From assembly GCA_946478755.1 (NCBI GenBank), contig CAMLDJ010000029.1, positions 1 through 34,420 on the forward strand: a stretch of DNA of 34,420 nt, read 5' to 3'. This document shows positions 16,971-25,194 of the stretch, in pieces. Each line of letters opens with the position of its first letter. The stretch's first letter is position 1. Source of the DNA: an uncultured Pedobacter sp. (GTDB lineage Bacteria; Bacteroidota; Bacteroidia; Sphingobacteriales; Sphingobacteriaceae). The notes under the pieces were generated by a model, which did no database searches, was not told the origin of the DNA, and worked only from the letters and a program-made list of their open reading frames with translations. The translations under genes and the position numbers were made by a program.

Positions 16971-17702
16971 CTATTTGTTTATAGTGGGCTTTAACGTTTT
17001 GTTGCTTAAAAATTCGTGAAAGATTTTTCGAAAATTATCGCCAATTGCAAACTTAGCTCCATTGCTCATTGTCAATATGTTTCCTTCGATCGAATTTATA
17101 TGGTTTTTGGAAATTAAAAAACTTCTATGCAATTGCATAAAGTTGTCATTCTTGCCAAAAATCGCCTTGGCATCCTTCAGCTTAAGATGCGTAACCAAAT
17201 TAAGTTCTTCGGTGTAGATTCTAACATAGTTTGCGAGACTCTCTATTGCAACAATGTCTCTGAATCTGACCTTTACCAATTTCAGATCTTCATTTTTGCT
17301 CTTAATGAATAAATACTCCCCATCTGGAGCTATTAAGGAATCATTGGGACTTAAAAATTTCTCAATTGTCGCAAAAAATTTTGAATAATTAAATGGTTTT
17401 AATAAAAATGCGTCTGCACTTACCTCAAAAGCATTCAGCGCATATTTTGCATGGCTTGTTGTGAAAATCAACTTTTTGGTTTTAGACCTTATTAATCTAG
17501 ATAAGTCGATTCCATTAATATTGGGCATATCAACATCCATGAAAATTAGGTCAAAATTTTCATTTTTCTTTATAAAATTAAGCGCTTCAATAGGGTTGGT
17601 AAATGACATAACCAGGTCGAGTTCCGGGGTATTTAAAATATATTCGCATATTTCTTCAACAGCTTCAAATTCATCATCTATAACTATACATCTCAAATTC
17701 AT
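16971..17702 (-). CDS. LytTR-family response regulator
   Basis: From ATG 17702 the product is 243 residues; an in-frame ATG at 17723 would add seven. The receiver domain starts NLRCIVIDDEFEA; the phospho-acceptor is Asp56 in LIFMDVDMP, and the conserved Thr (FTTSHAKYAL) and Lys (LLKPFN) follow. The LytTR DNA-binding domain spans about 135-240, with FRDIVAIESLANYVRIY and MQLHRSFLISKNHI. Such regulators bind short repeats upstream of their targets. The gene diverges from the outer-membrane barrel gene at 18223, and a perfect 13-base inverted repeat lies just upstream of its start. Autoregulation and control of the peptide cluster are inferred from position. Confidence 0.87.
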   Translation of the reverse strand: MNLRCIVIDDEFEAVEEICEYILNTPELDLVMSFTNPIEALNFIKKNENFDLIFMDVDMPNINGIDLSRLIRSKTKKLIFTTSHAKYALNAFEVSADAFLLKPFNYSKFFATIEKFLSPNDSLIAPDGEYLFIKSKNEDLKLVKVRFRDIVAIESLANYVRIYTEELNLVTHLKLKDAKAIFGKNDNFMQLHRSFLISKNHINSIEGNILTMSNGAKFAIGDNFRKIFHEFLSNKTLKPTINK

Positions 17703-17745
17703 AATTTTATTATGTTTTTGCATACTGCCTCAAGTGTAATATAAA

Positions 17746-17789
17746 TTAATAGTTTCTAATCTTGACCTAAGACTTCTAGAAACTATTAA
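17746..17789. promoter_or_regulatory. Perfect 13-base inverted repeat upstream of the LytTR regulator
   Basis: TTAATAGTTTCTA (17746-17758) and TAGAAACTATTAA (17777-17789) are perfect complements around an 18-base spacer. The repeat is 44 bases upstream of ATG 17702. A two-site operator for a dimer (half-site centres about 31 bases apart) or a leader hairpin are both possible. LytTR proteins bind paired sites, so autoregulation is a reasonable inference. Confidence 0.5.
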
Positions 17790-18140
17790 GTAATCAGGTA
17801 AAGAAGCCTAGTGATAAGAAATGAAGCACATCTGTAGAACAAAATCAATAGTACTCGATGTTAAAGGGTAGCCATAATCTTTCCTCTATTTAGATGGTTG
17901 CCTTTTTATTCTTTTTGTCCCAGAAATTAACCTTTTGGTCCTACATCCCTTGTCTTATGTCAAAATTATTTTGTTTGTGACTTGTAATATATGAAATTGA
18001 TAACTAAATAATAAATTATTATTTTTTAATAGTGCTTTTTACGAAAATCAACTGAGCAATGCAATAATATCGCCCTGTTCGGCTATTTTATTGAATTTAT
18101 GAAGATGGCGAGTCTTATAAATAGCTTTTCGACGGTAAAT

Positions 18141-18154
18141 TCCTTTTAAAAGGA
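18141..18154. promoter_or_regulatory. 14-base palindrome overlapping a strong ribosome-binding-like sequence
   Basis: TCCTTTTAAAAGGA is a perfect palindrome, and its right half runs into AAAAGGAGGTG (18149-18159), a near-perfect anti-16S match. No ATG, GTG or TTG start lies at proper distance from it; the next gene starts at 18223. It may be a mirror-type regulatory site or sequester a leader. Role unknown. Confidence 0.3.
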
Positions 18155-18222
18155 GGTGTTTCTTATTTATAATATTAACAAGAGCATATTTTTAGTTTTT
18201 TTGTCGATACCAATTATGATAT

Positions 18223-20604
18223 ATGCCTGGCTGTATTAAGAACTTTTTGTTGTTTGTTTTAATCTGTTTTTTTGGACTGGTAGCGTATGGACAGCAAAAC
18301 TTAAAACTGAATCTGAAATTGATAAGTAGAGATGACAATGCGCCACTAATGTTTGCTAAGATTTCATTAGTCAACGCACAAGGAAATGCAGAGTTCTTAG
18401 GTTTATCTGATACAGAAGGAAAATATATTTTTGTTGTTCCTGAGGCGTTTAACGGAAAACTTAGATTGACCACATCTCCCATTGGTTATGAAGGTTACAC
18501 ATCCTCAGTGCTCATTTTTACTAAGGGCTATATTAATGACACTGTTTACCTCATTAAAAAAGCAATTGCTCTTAACGAAGTGAAAATTGTTCAGCAGCAA
18601 ATAATTAAAGATGGTGAAAAACTAATATACAGGCCAAAGCTTGATCAATTTTCCGCGTCTACCTCAAGTGTTGAGCTTTTCTCAAAATTACCAGGAATAT
18701 CACTGGTAGGGGGCAAGCTGAAATTAAATGGTAAAGAAGGTACCCTTATTCTCATTGATGGTAGGGGAGAACTAGCGAGTCAGGCACAGCAACTGGAAAT
18801 ACTAACAGCCCTAGGTTCTGATAAAATTGAAAAAATAGAAGTGATTTCAACGGCCTCTTCAAGATATGATGCAAATATAACTTCAATTATTAATGTAATA
18901 ACAAAAAAGGAAAAGGGTAATTCGACTTTGCGGGGAAACTTCTCTCAACCACTATATATGAACAATAAAACTTTTGGAAATGAATTTCTCTCTGGTGGCG
19001 CCTCTACTAATCTCAACTTTAAAGTTAGGAATGTAAGGGCATCACTGTTATTTAATATAAATAATACCCGTAGGCTTGAGGATTCAGATTACAAAAATGT
19101 AGTATATGATGTATTAAGCTACAATTATACAACCAATTCAAAAATCTCACGTTTTGTCGTTAGCCCAAACCTTACTTTAGACTATGATATAAACACTCGT
19201 TCCAGCATTGGTGTAAATGCAGATATCTCAATTGTTCCTTCTTTAAAAAGAACGACAATGGAAAACTATAATTTCTTAAATTATCAGTCAAACAATCTAG
19301 ATTCTGTAGTTAGGGTAGATAACGACTATAACAATAAACGTAGTACAATTCAGCTTAATGGGAATTATAAATATCTTTTAAATAAGAGTAAAAGCACGAA
19401 TCTTTATCTGAATTTTATTTATTCTTATAACCCGTATTCTATTTCAAACCACCTGAGAAAGGTTTCCAGCGTTGATGGCAGCGGCGAGATAATAAACAAT
19501 TTCAATAGTTACACAGATATCATAAATGTTTCATTGATAATTGCAGATCTTGTTAAATCAAAAAAAATCTCTACAGAATTTGGTTTAAAATCAAATACGC
19601 TGAACAATAATACAAACCAGGTTTTTAAAGCTCAAGATACCAAATTCAACTACAGTGAACAATTAAGCAGCGCATTCTTTAGCTCCCGCTTTAAGTTTGG
19701 TAAATATCTTGTAGTAGTTGGAGTTAGAGGGGAACTCTTAAATTCAAATTCTTTGTTCAATGTGAATAATAATAATCAAGAATTCGACCAGAATTACTTT
19801 AAAATATATCCTAATCTCCTGCTCCAAAAAAGTTTCGATAACAATTTAACAGCGAGTATTGGCTATACAAAAAAAATAAGGAGGCCATTTTTGAATGACT
19901 TGAATCCTTCCAGTCGCATAAGTAGTTTTGCTACTAGCTTCGCTGGTCGTATTGACTATAAACCAATTTTTTCAGATATAATTGAGGCTCAGCTTCGCTA
20001 TAAGGAGCTGGGGCTTACATTCTATTATGATCAATCTTCAACTAGGCCTGTATTTTTACCAACAGAGGATCCATTTACATATAAGGTTACCAACTTAAAT
20101 AAGCTCCATAAATTTGCAATCTCTGCTGATAAGGGATTTAAGGTTTCTTCTTTTCTCAGTGGAAATATTGTCGCGAATTATTCTTATTCAAAACATGAAG
20201 CAAGTGACATTAATTACTTTAGAAATGGTTTTAATGTGTTTGAAATCACTGGCTCAGGTGATTTTATTCTTGGGAAAAAGACAAAATTACAGGTAGAGAT
20301 TTATTATACCGCTAAGATGTATACAGAATATACAGTATACAGAGCACTGTTGTCTAATACACTCACTTTACGACAATTGCTTATCAAGGATAAATGGAGC
20401 ATGAACATAAGTTTGAATGATCCATTTGGTCTTGAGAAAAACAAATCTGATAGTTTCTTTGATAGCCAGTTCGCGACTGGGAAAGCACTAAGCAATCAAA
20501 GAGTGTTTTCCCTACAGATGGTATACAATTTTCCTTTCGGCCAAAAGTTCAAAAATCAGAACTATAAGAAAAAAATCGATGGTGAAATCAGGGATCAACA
20601 ATGA
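18223..20604 (+). CDS. TonB-dependent-receptor-like outer-membrane beta-barrel protein
   Basis: 793 residues. A signal peptide (FLLFVLICFFGLVAYGQ) leads to a carboxypeptidase-regulatory-like beta domain (about 26-110), then a plug-like domain with LPGISLVGGKLKLNGKEGTL and TASSRYDANITSIINVITKK. A large beta-barrel (from about 230) of the PF14905 outer-membrane barrel type completes it. No SusD partner follows, so it is not a classical glycan importer. Members of this type are linked to peptide or siderophore passage or to surface roles. It overlaps the next gene by four bases (ATGA), so the barrel and the thioredoxin-like lipoprotein are coupled. It diverges from a LytTR two-component pair. 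Transport of the small cysteine peptides encoded downstream is a testable inference. Confidence 0.82.
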   Translation: MPGCIKNFLLFVLICFFGLVAYGQQNLKLNLKLISRDDNAPLMFAKISLVNAQGNAEFLGLSDTEGKYIFVVPEAFNGKLRLTTSPIGYEGYTSSVLIFTKGYINDTVYLIKKAIALNEVKIVQQQIIKDGEKLIYRPKLDQFSASTSSVELFSKLPGISLVGGKLKLNGKEGTLILIDGRGELASQAQQLEILTALGSDKIEKIEVISTASSRYDANITSIINVITKKEKGNSTLRGNFSQPLYMNNKTFGNEFLSGGASTNLNFKVRNVRASLLFNINNTRRLEDSDYKNVVYDVLSYNYTTNSKISRFVVSPNLTLDYDINTRSSIGVNADISIVPSLKRTTMENYNFLNYQSNNLDSVVRVDNDYNNKRSTIQLNGNYKYLLNKSKSTNLYLNFIYSYNPYSISNHLRKVSSVDGSGEIINNFNSYTDIINVSLIIADLVKSKKISTEFGLKSNTLNNNTNQVFKAQDTKFNYSEQLSSAFFSSRFKFGKYLVVVGVRGELLNSNSLFNVNNNNQEFDQNYFKIYPNLLLQKSFDNNLTASIGYTKKIRRPFLNDLNPSSRISSFATSFAGRIDYKPIFSDIIEAQLRYKELGLTFYYDQSSTRPVFLPTEDPFTYKVTNLNKLHKFAISADKGFKVSSFLSGNIVANYSYSKHEASDINYFRNGFNVFEITGSGDFILGKKTKLQVEIYYTAKMYTEYTVYRALLSNTLTLRQLLIKDKWSMNISLNDPFGLEKNKSDSFFDSQFATGKALSNQRVFSLQMVYNFPFGQKFKNQNYKKKIDGEIRDQQ

Positions 20605-21257
20605 AAAAACAAGCTCTAAATATCAATATGAAACAGAAATTATTTACAAATGAATCAAGTTCAAATTTAAAAAATCAGTTCTATAATACATTGATAGGCG
20701 CTTCTGCCATCGCCGTAATTTTATTGAGCATAACTTTATTGTTCTCATGTGGAAATTCTAATCATAGCGAAAAACCAGAAGATATTATCAACAAATGGAT
20801 CGGCAAAGAAATCAAGTTCCCTCAGATTAAGACCTGTGCAGTTTTAGGGAAATACACGCCTTGTGGGATTAGTGTTCCAAAACCTTATAGAATTCTAATT
20901 TATACAGATTCTATCGGATGTACAAGTTGTGACCTCAGAATAGATGTATGGAAAATGTTAATTAAGGAGGCAGATACTGTAATGAGGGATAAGGTGGATT
21001 TCGTTTTTTATTTTAATCCAAAAAAGAACGAAGACCTCTCAGATTTATTTAAACGTGAAAATTTTAAAAATATGGTATACATGGATACCAATGATGAATT
21101 AAATAAGATTAACCATTTTCCAAAAACTATGGAATATCAATGTTTCTTGCTTGATGGTCATAATAAGATTCTGGCGGTTGGAAACCCAACTCTAAATGGC
21201 AACGTTTGGGAGTTATATAAGAAAACTATTAATGGTAATATCCAGTCTGAAAATTAG
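20601..21257 (+). CDS. Thioredoxin-like lipoprotein with a CTSC redox motif
   Basis: 218 residues from the ATG that overlaps the previous stop; Met10 (20628) is an alternative. A hydrophobic segment (about 31-48) ends in a lipobox, LLFSC (Cys50), so the protein is likely a lipoprotein, although nearly 30 residues before the membrane segment is unusually long. The thioredoxin-like fold shows in YRILIYTDSIGCTSCDLRI (redox pair Cys107/Cys110), VDFVFYFNP and MVYMDTNDE. Further cysteines are at 79 and 88, plus one near the C-terminus. In Bacteroidota such proteins accompany 6-bladed-propeller lipoproteins and NVEALA peptides, as here. A role in disulfide handling of the cysteine-rich peptides downstream is inferred. 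Confidence 0.75.
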   Translation: MKKQALNINMKQKLFTNESSSNLKNQFYNTLIGASAIAVILLSITLLFSCGNSNHSEKPEDIINKWIGKEIKFPQIKTCAVLGKYTPCGISVPKPYRILIYTDSIGCTSCDLRIDVWKMLIKEADTVMRDKVDFVFYFNPKKNEDLSDLFKRENFKNMVYMDTNDELNKINHFPKTMEYQCFLLDGHNKILAVGNPTLNGNVWELYKKTINGNIQSEN

Positions 21258-21406
21258 TGGTATTGAAATACACCATTTAAACAAAATAAACATAGTAAAA
21301 AAGGAGGTTCAATCAACGTATTTGCAAGTTTATGAATTTATACAAATTCCATCTGTTGAAATGATAAATACAGAGTAACCGATTTGAAAACAATAAAACA
21401 ATTATT

Positions 21407-21658
21407 ATGAAAAAACGTCTTTTTGCAGCAATTGGCGCTACTGGTGTAGCTACTATGCTAATCTTTACTTTAACTTTTAGCTCAGATACTTCAAACGCTT
21501 CTCAGTTATCTAAAAACAATCTTGCTGCCTTTGAAAAGGTATCAGAATTTGGCAAATGTACTGGGCCGAAGCCTCAGGGTGGGAACTGTGAAAGCAGTAA
21601 TGACCATAAGTGTTCGGATAATGATAACTGTAGTTCGTCAATAGAGGAAACAAAGTAA
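21407..21658 (+). CDS. NVEALA-like exported cysteine-rich peptide, copy A
   Basis: 83 residues. Hydrophobic signal region at 5-24, then SNASQLSKNNLAAFEK, which corresponds to the NVEALA-type processing region (position of NVEALA taken by NNLAAF). The C-terminal part has four cysteines at 51, 61, 69 and 75 (C-x9-C-x7-C-x5-C) and is rich in Asp, Asn and Ser. It is paralogous to the next gene: both share SNASQLS-NNL-A, GPK, ND-x-x-CSD and the last two cysteine spacings. Expected to be exported, trimmed near the Ala-rich site, and disulfide-bonded. Function not known; a signal or surface peptide is inferred. Confidence 0.75.
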   Translation: MKKRLFAAIGATGVATMLIFTLTFSSDTSNASQLSKNNLAAFEKVSEFGKCTGPKPQGGNCESSNDHKCSDNDNCSSSIEETK

Positions 21659-21666
21659 AAATAATA

Positions 21667-21696
21667 AGAAGTCAGTAATTTCTATTACTGACTTCT
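21667..21696 (+). terminator. Perfect 13-base-pair hairpin between the two peptide genes
   Basis: AGAAGTCAGTAAT (21667-21679) pairs perfectly with 21684-21696 around the loop TTCT. It starts 9 bases after the first peptide gene. There is only a weak T-rich stretch after it, so it could be a partial terminator or a 3'-end stabiliser that sets the ratio of peptide A to downstream genes. Confidence 0.6.
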
Positions 21697-21777
21697 CAAT
21701 GTTTGTTAAGGAGTTCATTCTTTTGTCCTATAACTATTAGTGATTAAAAATATATTGGAAACTAAATTAATAACCTT

Positions 21778-22023
21778 ATGAAAAATAAACTATTATCAAT
21801 TACCAGTGTGATTGTCATGCTAATTTTTACCATATCATTAAATTCAGAAGAATCAAACGCTTCACAACTGTCTCAAAACAATCTTATCGCTTTACAAAAA
21901 AAAGTCGGTGAACATAAATGTGGTGGGCCGAAAATGATGTACGAATGTCAGAATACAAATGATCTGCGATGTTCAGATGAATATGGTTGCAGTATTATCT
22001 CAGATATTGAAGAAGTAAAATAA
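21778..22023 (+). CDS. NVEALA-like exported cysteine-rich peptide, copy B
   Basis: 81 residues, same layout as the preceding peptide: hydrophobic signal region (4-21), SNASQLSQNNLIALQK, then four cysteines at 48, 57, 65 and 71 (C-x8-C-x7-C-x5-C). Most spacer residues outside the shared motifs differ, so the copies have diverged while keeping the cysteine frame and the GPK, ND and CSD blocks. That is what selection on a folded disulfide peptide would leave. 119 bases and a strong hairpin separate it from copy A; 69 bases separate it from the propeller gene. Confidence 0.75.
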   Translation: MKNKLLSITSVIVMLIFTISLNSEESNASQLSQNNLIALQKKVGEHKCGGPKMMYECQNTNDLRCSDEYGCSIISDIEEVK

Positions 22024-22092
22024 ACTTAAACGGGTCTAATAAAATATTATCTCCTTCTAAATTCACTCATTAATCTAGTTTTATCGCTACTT

Positions 22093-23196
22093 ATGAAGAA
22101 ATCTTTTCTCTTACTATTTATTACCATTCTATTTCTTGCTAGCTGTGTTCAGAAATCGAAAGAACAAAAATTAAATATCCCTACTACCGAGATCAATATT
22201 TCAGCTTTTAAAGAAACCGTTTTTGAGCATTTGCCAGAAAACATTGTTGCAAATAAAAGATATGTCAATTTAGAAATGAAAGGTGGTGATAATTATATCG
22301 GCTTAATTGATAAGATTTTATTCAAAAACAATATATTCTATGTTTTAGATGTTAGGATGAAATCTTTAGTTGCTTTCGATGGAGCGGGAAAGTATATTGG
22401 CAAAATAGGTAAACTTAATCAGGACTATCTGAATATCGCAGATTTTGATGTTGATGAAAACGGAACGATTTATATAGTCGATGGTAAGGCTGATAATTTT
22501 TTGATTTATTCGAGCAAATTCTCTTTGATTAGAACAATTAAATCCCCTTTTGAAGTCGATGTTGTTCAGCGACTGCCTAATAGAGAATTTTTACTTGGGT
22601 TATCTTCATGGAATAAAGAAGATAACGCCAACGATAAAATAATCAGGGTTGATAAAAATTTGGCTGTTTTGGAAAAGTCGTTAACTTACAATCAGTTTAT
22701 CGATGATAATTTTTGGATTTCTAGGTATAGATTTATAAAAAGCAATAATTCAGTGTTTTATAATAGACCTATAGATAACGATGTCTTTGTTTTTGATCTG
22801 GATGGACGGTTAAGAAAAGCATTTCATTTCAATTTTGGCTCAATGAATGTTCCTGATATTGATAAAACGGAAATTGATAGCAAAATTTCTAAATATAACA
22901 ACTACCGTATGCTTACCAATTTTACCGTTGTTAATGACAAGTATGGATTTGGAAAGATTTGGGACAAAAGAAAATTTAAGTTTTTTTTCTTAGATATTGC
23001 TCAGAAAAAGTTTTTTTTAGAAGATTTATCTACATCTAATGAATTAACAAATCTAGCTGATTTTGATGGTAAACACCTGGTTTCATATATATATCCGGCA
23101 CAATTTGATGATAAAGGACTTTCGAAATTAGCCATTGAAACAAGACAGCATTTAAGTAGTGGGGGATTCGTTATTTGTGATACAGAGCTTAAATAA
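22093..23196 (+). CDS. 6-bladed beta-propeller lipoprotein
   Basis: 367 residues with a lipoprotein signal (LLLFITILFLASC, Cys18). The body is a repeating NHL-like beta-propeller: VAFDGAGKYIGKIGKLNQ, FDVDENGTIYIVDGKADNFLIY, VFDLDGRLRKAF. This is the 6-bladed beta-propeller family common in Bacteroidota (BF-type lipoproteins) that is repeatedly found beside NVEALA peptides. It probably faces the periplasm or cell surface and binds a partner, perhaps the processed peptides. It is the last gene of the AT-rich cluster. No enzyme motif is visible. Confidence 0.8.
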   Translation: MKKSFLLLFITILFLASCVQKSKEQKLNIPTTEINISAFKETVFEHLPENIVANKRYVNLEMKGGDNYIGLIDKILFKNNIFYVLDVRMKSLVAFDGAGKYIGKIGKLNQDYLNIADFDVDENGTIYIVDGKADNFLIYSSKFSLIRTIKSPFEVDVVQRLPNREFLLGLSSWNKEDNANDKIIRVDKNLAVLEKSLTYNQFIDDNFWISRYRFIKSNNSVFYNRPIDNDVFVFDLDGRLRKAFHFNFGSMNVPDIDKTEIDSKISKYNNYRMLTNFTVVNDKYGFGKIWDKRKFKFFFLDIAQKKFFLEDLSTSNELTNLADFDGKHLVSYIYPAQFDDKGLSKLAIETRQHLSSGGFVICDTELK

Positions 23197-23574
23197 AAAT
23201 CTATCTTATAACTAGGTCAAGGTATTTTTGTTAGATGAGGAAAACAAAATTTCGTGGATATGCTTTTAGATGGGAATGTCAAATCTTTTGATTCCTTTAG
23301 AACCAATTTTATGATGTATCCGAATTTGTTGAAAATAAGATGTTGCAATATCATAATAAAAATACTGCATAAATATTTTTTTTAAATGTCAAGTTTTTCG
23401 GTTCAAAGTTTCCCGGTGAAGTTGTTTTTGAAATATAATTTCTAAAATTCTATGTGCTATTTGATAAATTCTCCACTATTGGCTCAATAAGCAAATGCAG
23501 GCTTTTAGATATTGAAAGTACTCCAGCGATATTCAAGTTAAATTTGCCGCTTGATGCCGGCTTTTGCAAATATT
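23197..23574. other. Intergenic gap with no recognised feature
   Basis: 378 AT-rich bases between a plus-strand and a minus-strand gene end. Two short open stretches on the plus strand (near 23254-23373 and 23453-23620) read like protein but match no family I know and have no start context. Old coding debris is possible. Confidence 0.4.
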
Positions 23575-23955
23575 TTAAAGAAGGTTCTTCTGGTAGTGGT
23601 AAGTTCTTTCGGCAGGTTTTATAGTCAATTTATTACTGATTCTCCTGTTGATTTTCAGCAGGGCTAAAGCACTTTTTATCAGCAGGTTTTGCTGGATATT
23701 ATCAAGCTCTCCTAAAAGGTATACCGTATCATTGTCAACCTTCACTACGACTTTTTTTCCATTCAGGATTATTCGTTCCTCAAGCGCTTTCACCACCAAG
23801 GCTCTTATTTGAGCATTATCCTGGATTTTTTTTCGATGGGTATCCTTCCTTTGAAAATCGATCCTTTTATTTCCGCTGTTGCCGGGCGTATTTCGCTCAT
23901 GCTTTATCCCCCAAGGTTTTAATTGATCTTCATCGGTATCTGTTTTCATTATCAT
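23575..23955 (-). CDS. BON-domain protein
   Basis: 126 residues. The first 50 are polar, basic and probably disordered. Residues about 50-115 form one BON domain: IRALVVKALEERI, the strand KKVVVKVDNDTVYLLGEL, then the second helix NLLIKSALALLKI and a last strand RRISNKLTI. There is no signal peptide, unlike the periplasmic OsmY-type proteins, so a cytoplasmic place is expected. BON proteins bind membranes or other partners under stress. It is followed upstream by the coiled-coil gene at 23998 on the same strand (42-base gap), and both sit near universal stress proteins. Confidence 0.75.
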   Translation of the reverse strand: MIMKTDTDEDQLKPWGIKHERNTPGNSGNKRIDFQRKDTHRKKIQDNAQIRALVVKALEERIILNGKKVVVKVDNDTVYLLGELDNIQQNLLIKSALALLKINRRISNKLTIKPAERTYHYQKNLL

Positions 23956-23997
23956 TTAGTTTTGAAATGTTCTTGAGTTCAGCCTGTTTAAAGTGCA

Positions 23998-24378
23998 TTA
24001 CATCCATTTAGCTGCAAACTGATAAAATTCAATCTTCATCTCCCTGAACAGCCTTTCCTCATTCAGGAACTGTTCATTCAAACGATAGTTTTCCAACATC
24101 AGTGAATCATCTAAAAAACCTGAATTTGCACTGACCTTACCTGAAATGGCATGCAGGTTATCCTTAAGTAAACTTCTGATCTCGCTGATTTGCTCCTTAT
24201 GGATAATAATCAGGTTTTGAAAGTGCTCTACCTGAATAGAGACCTCTAAACCTGTATTTGCCGATCTGATTTCTTCAAGGCGTTCCTGGAAAATATTTAG
24301 TTCTTCACTGTATAATGCAAGTGCCCGTAGTGCATCACTGTGTACATTAGAAATATGCTTAATGCTGATCTGTTTCAT
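23998..24378 (-). CDS. Coiled-coil hypothetical protein
   Basis: 126 residues, almost entirely alpha-helical by composition, with long heptad-like stretches: ALRALALYSEELNIFQERLEEI and VEHFQNLIIIHKEQISEIRSLL, then YRLNEQFLNEERLFREMKIEFYQF. There is no signal peptide, membrane segment or cysteine. I recognise no named domain. It is a cytoplasmic four-helix-type protein by appearance, on the same strand as the BON protein and probably first in that transcript. It lies in a stress-related neighbourhood; function not known. Confidence 0.65.
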   Translation of the reverse strand: MKQISIKHISNVHSDALRALALYSEELNIFQERLEEIRSANTGLEVSIQVEHFQNLIIIHKEQISEIRSLLKDNLHAISGKVSANSGFLDDSLMLENYRLNEQFLNEERLFREMKIEFYQFAAKWM

Positions 24379-25194
24379 GTTGACAATATCGAAACAGATT
24401 TAGAAAGGAAGAATGATTTACATCATCAGCGTTTATGATTTAAATGTTTTAGAGCCAGTTTAAATTTTTATTATAAATATAAATTGCCTTTTGCTGTCAC
24501 ACTGAGGGTTAATTAATTGTTTAAAATCAATATGAGTGACGTACAATTGTTTTCTCTTATCCTACGGCGCGGTCTTGCCTCGGCTCACCGCCGCCGAAGG
24601 GCTCTTTCTTTTTGGTATCAAAAAGACCAGCGCAGCTAGCTTGAATGCCATTGAAAACATAAAGATCCATGAAAAAACAAAAAAATGCCGGCTGAAAATT
24701 TATTCATTTGTGTTATTGTTTTCAGCTGCATTCATGAGGGCTTCGCCGTTTTCTTTTGAAAGCAGTTGTGCGGCCAGAACAGTGCAGCCCGAAAAATTTG
24801 TTAGGCCGGATTTAAGTGGAACGGGGGATACGGTGCTATGGCCTAGCATGGTGGAAATGCATAGTGCCGCAAATATCTTATTAGTAAGCAATTGCAAAAT
24901 AACGTCAATGGTAGCGGAGTCGAAGTGCTTTATTAATGCGCTGAAATGGTCTTTAACTACGCTCTCCACAGGAGTCCTTTGGACAGACTGACATACGAAA
25001 TAATTTTATTTAATTTTTAAACAGGCTCTTAGTTATTTGATAAAGCCTAATTGCGAATTCATCTCAGGCCCTGGCAGGGTTTTTTGCTTCCCCGCTGCTT
25101 AAACTTAAAACAGGTTTGCCAAAGGTATTAACCCGGATCATCTCCAGCGGTGACAGCAATCATGGCTTATCAGCCTCGCAGGACTTAAATTTGA
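24379..25194. other. 816-base gap with doubtful small frames
   Basis: No gene I can support. On the minus strand 24969-24700 (GTG start, 89 residues) is open and has a mild ribosome-binding-like AAAGGA, but no homology is recognisable; an overlapping plus-strand frame (24536-24991) is equally unproven. A GC-rich patch at about 24560-24650 differs from its surroundings. The last 150 bases before 25195 hold an open stretch without start. Old decayed sequence is likely. Confidence 0.35.

Larger units (their letters stand above)
17724..18222. other. Divergent intergenic region between regulator and barrel genes
   Basis: About 500 AT-rich bases with no acceptable coding frame. It carries a 13-base inverted repeat near the regulator and a 14-base palindrome 69 bases before the barrel gene (both listed). 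I found no convincing TAnnTTTG promoter with a -33 TTG here. Confidence 0.5.

Noticed and set aside
18192..18482. 96-residue minus-strand frame at the barrel gene start
   Set aside because: Antisense shadow of the signal peptide and N-terminal domain of the barrel protein.
21196..21378. 60-residue frame overlapping the end of the redox lipoprotein gene
   Set aside because: First third is a shadow of the lipoprotein gene; the rest shows no family.
24700..24969. 89-residue minus-strand frame with GTG start
   Set aside because: Open and protein-like in composition, but no recognisable family, an overlapping plus-strand frame is just as open, and it lies in a decayed gap. Described only in the gap entry.
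24536..24991. 151-residue plus-strand frame
   Set aside because: Mostly low-complexity reading through a GC-rich patch and opposite to another frame; no start context or family.
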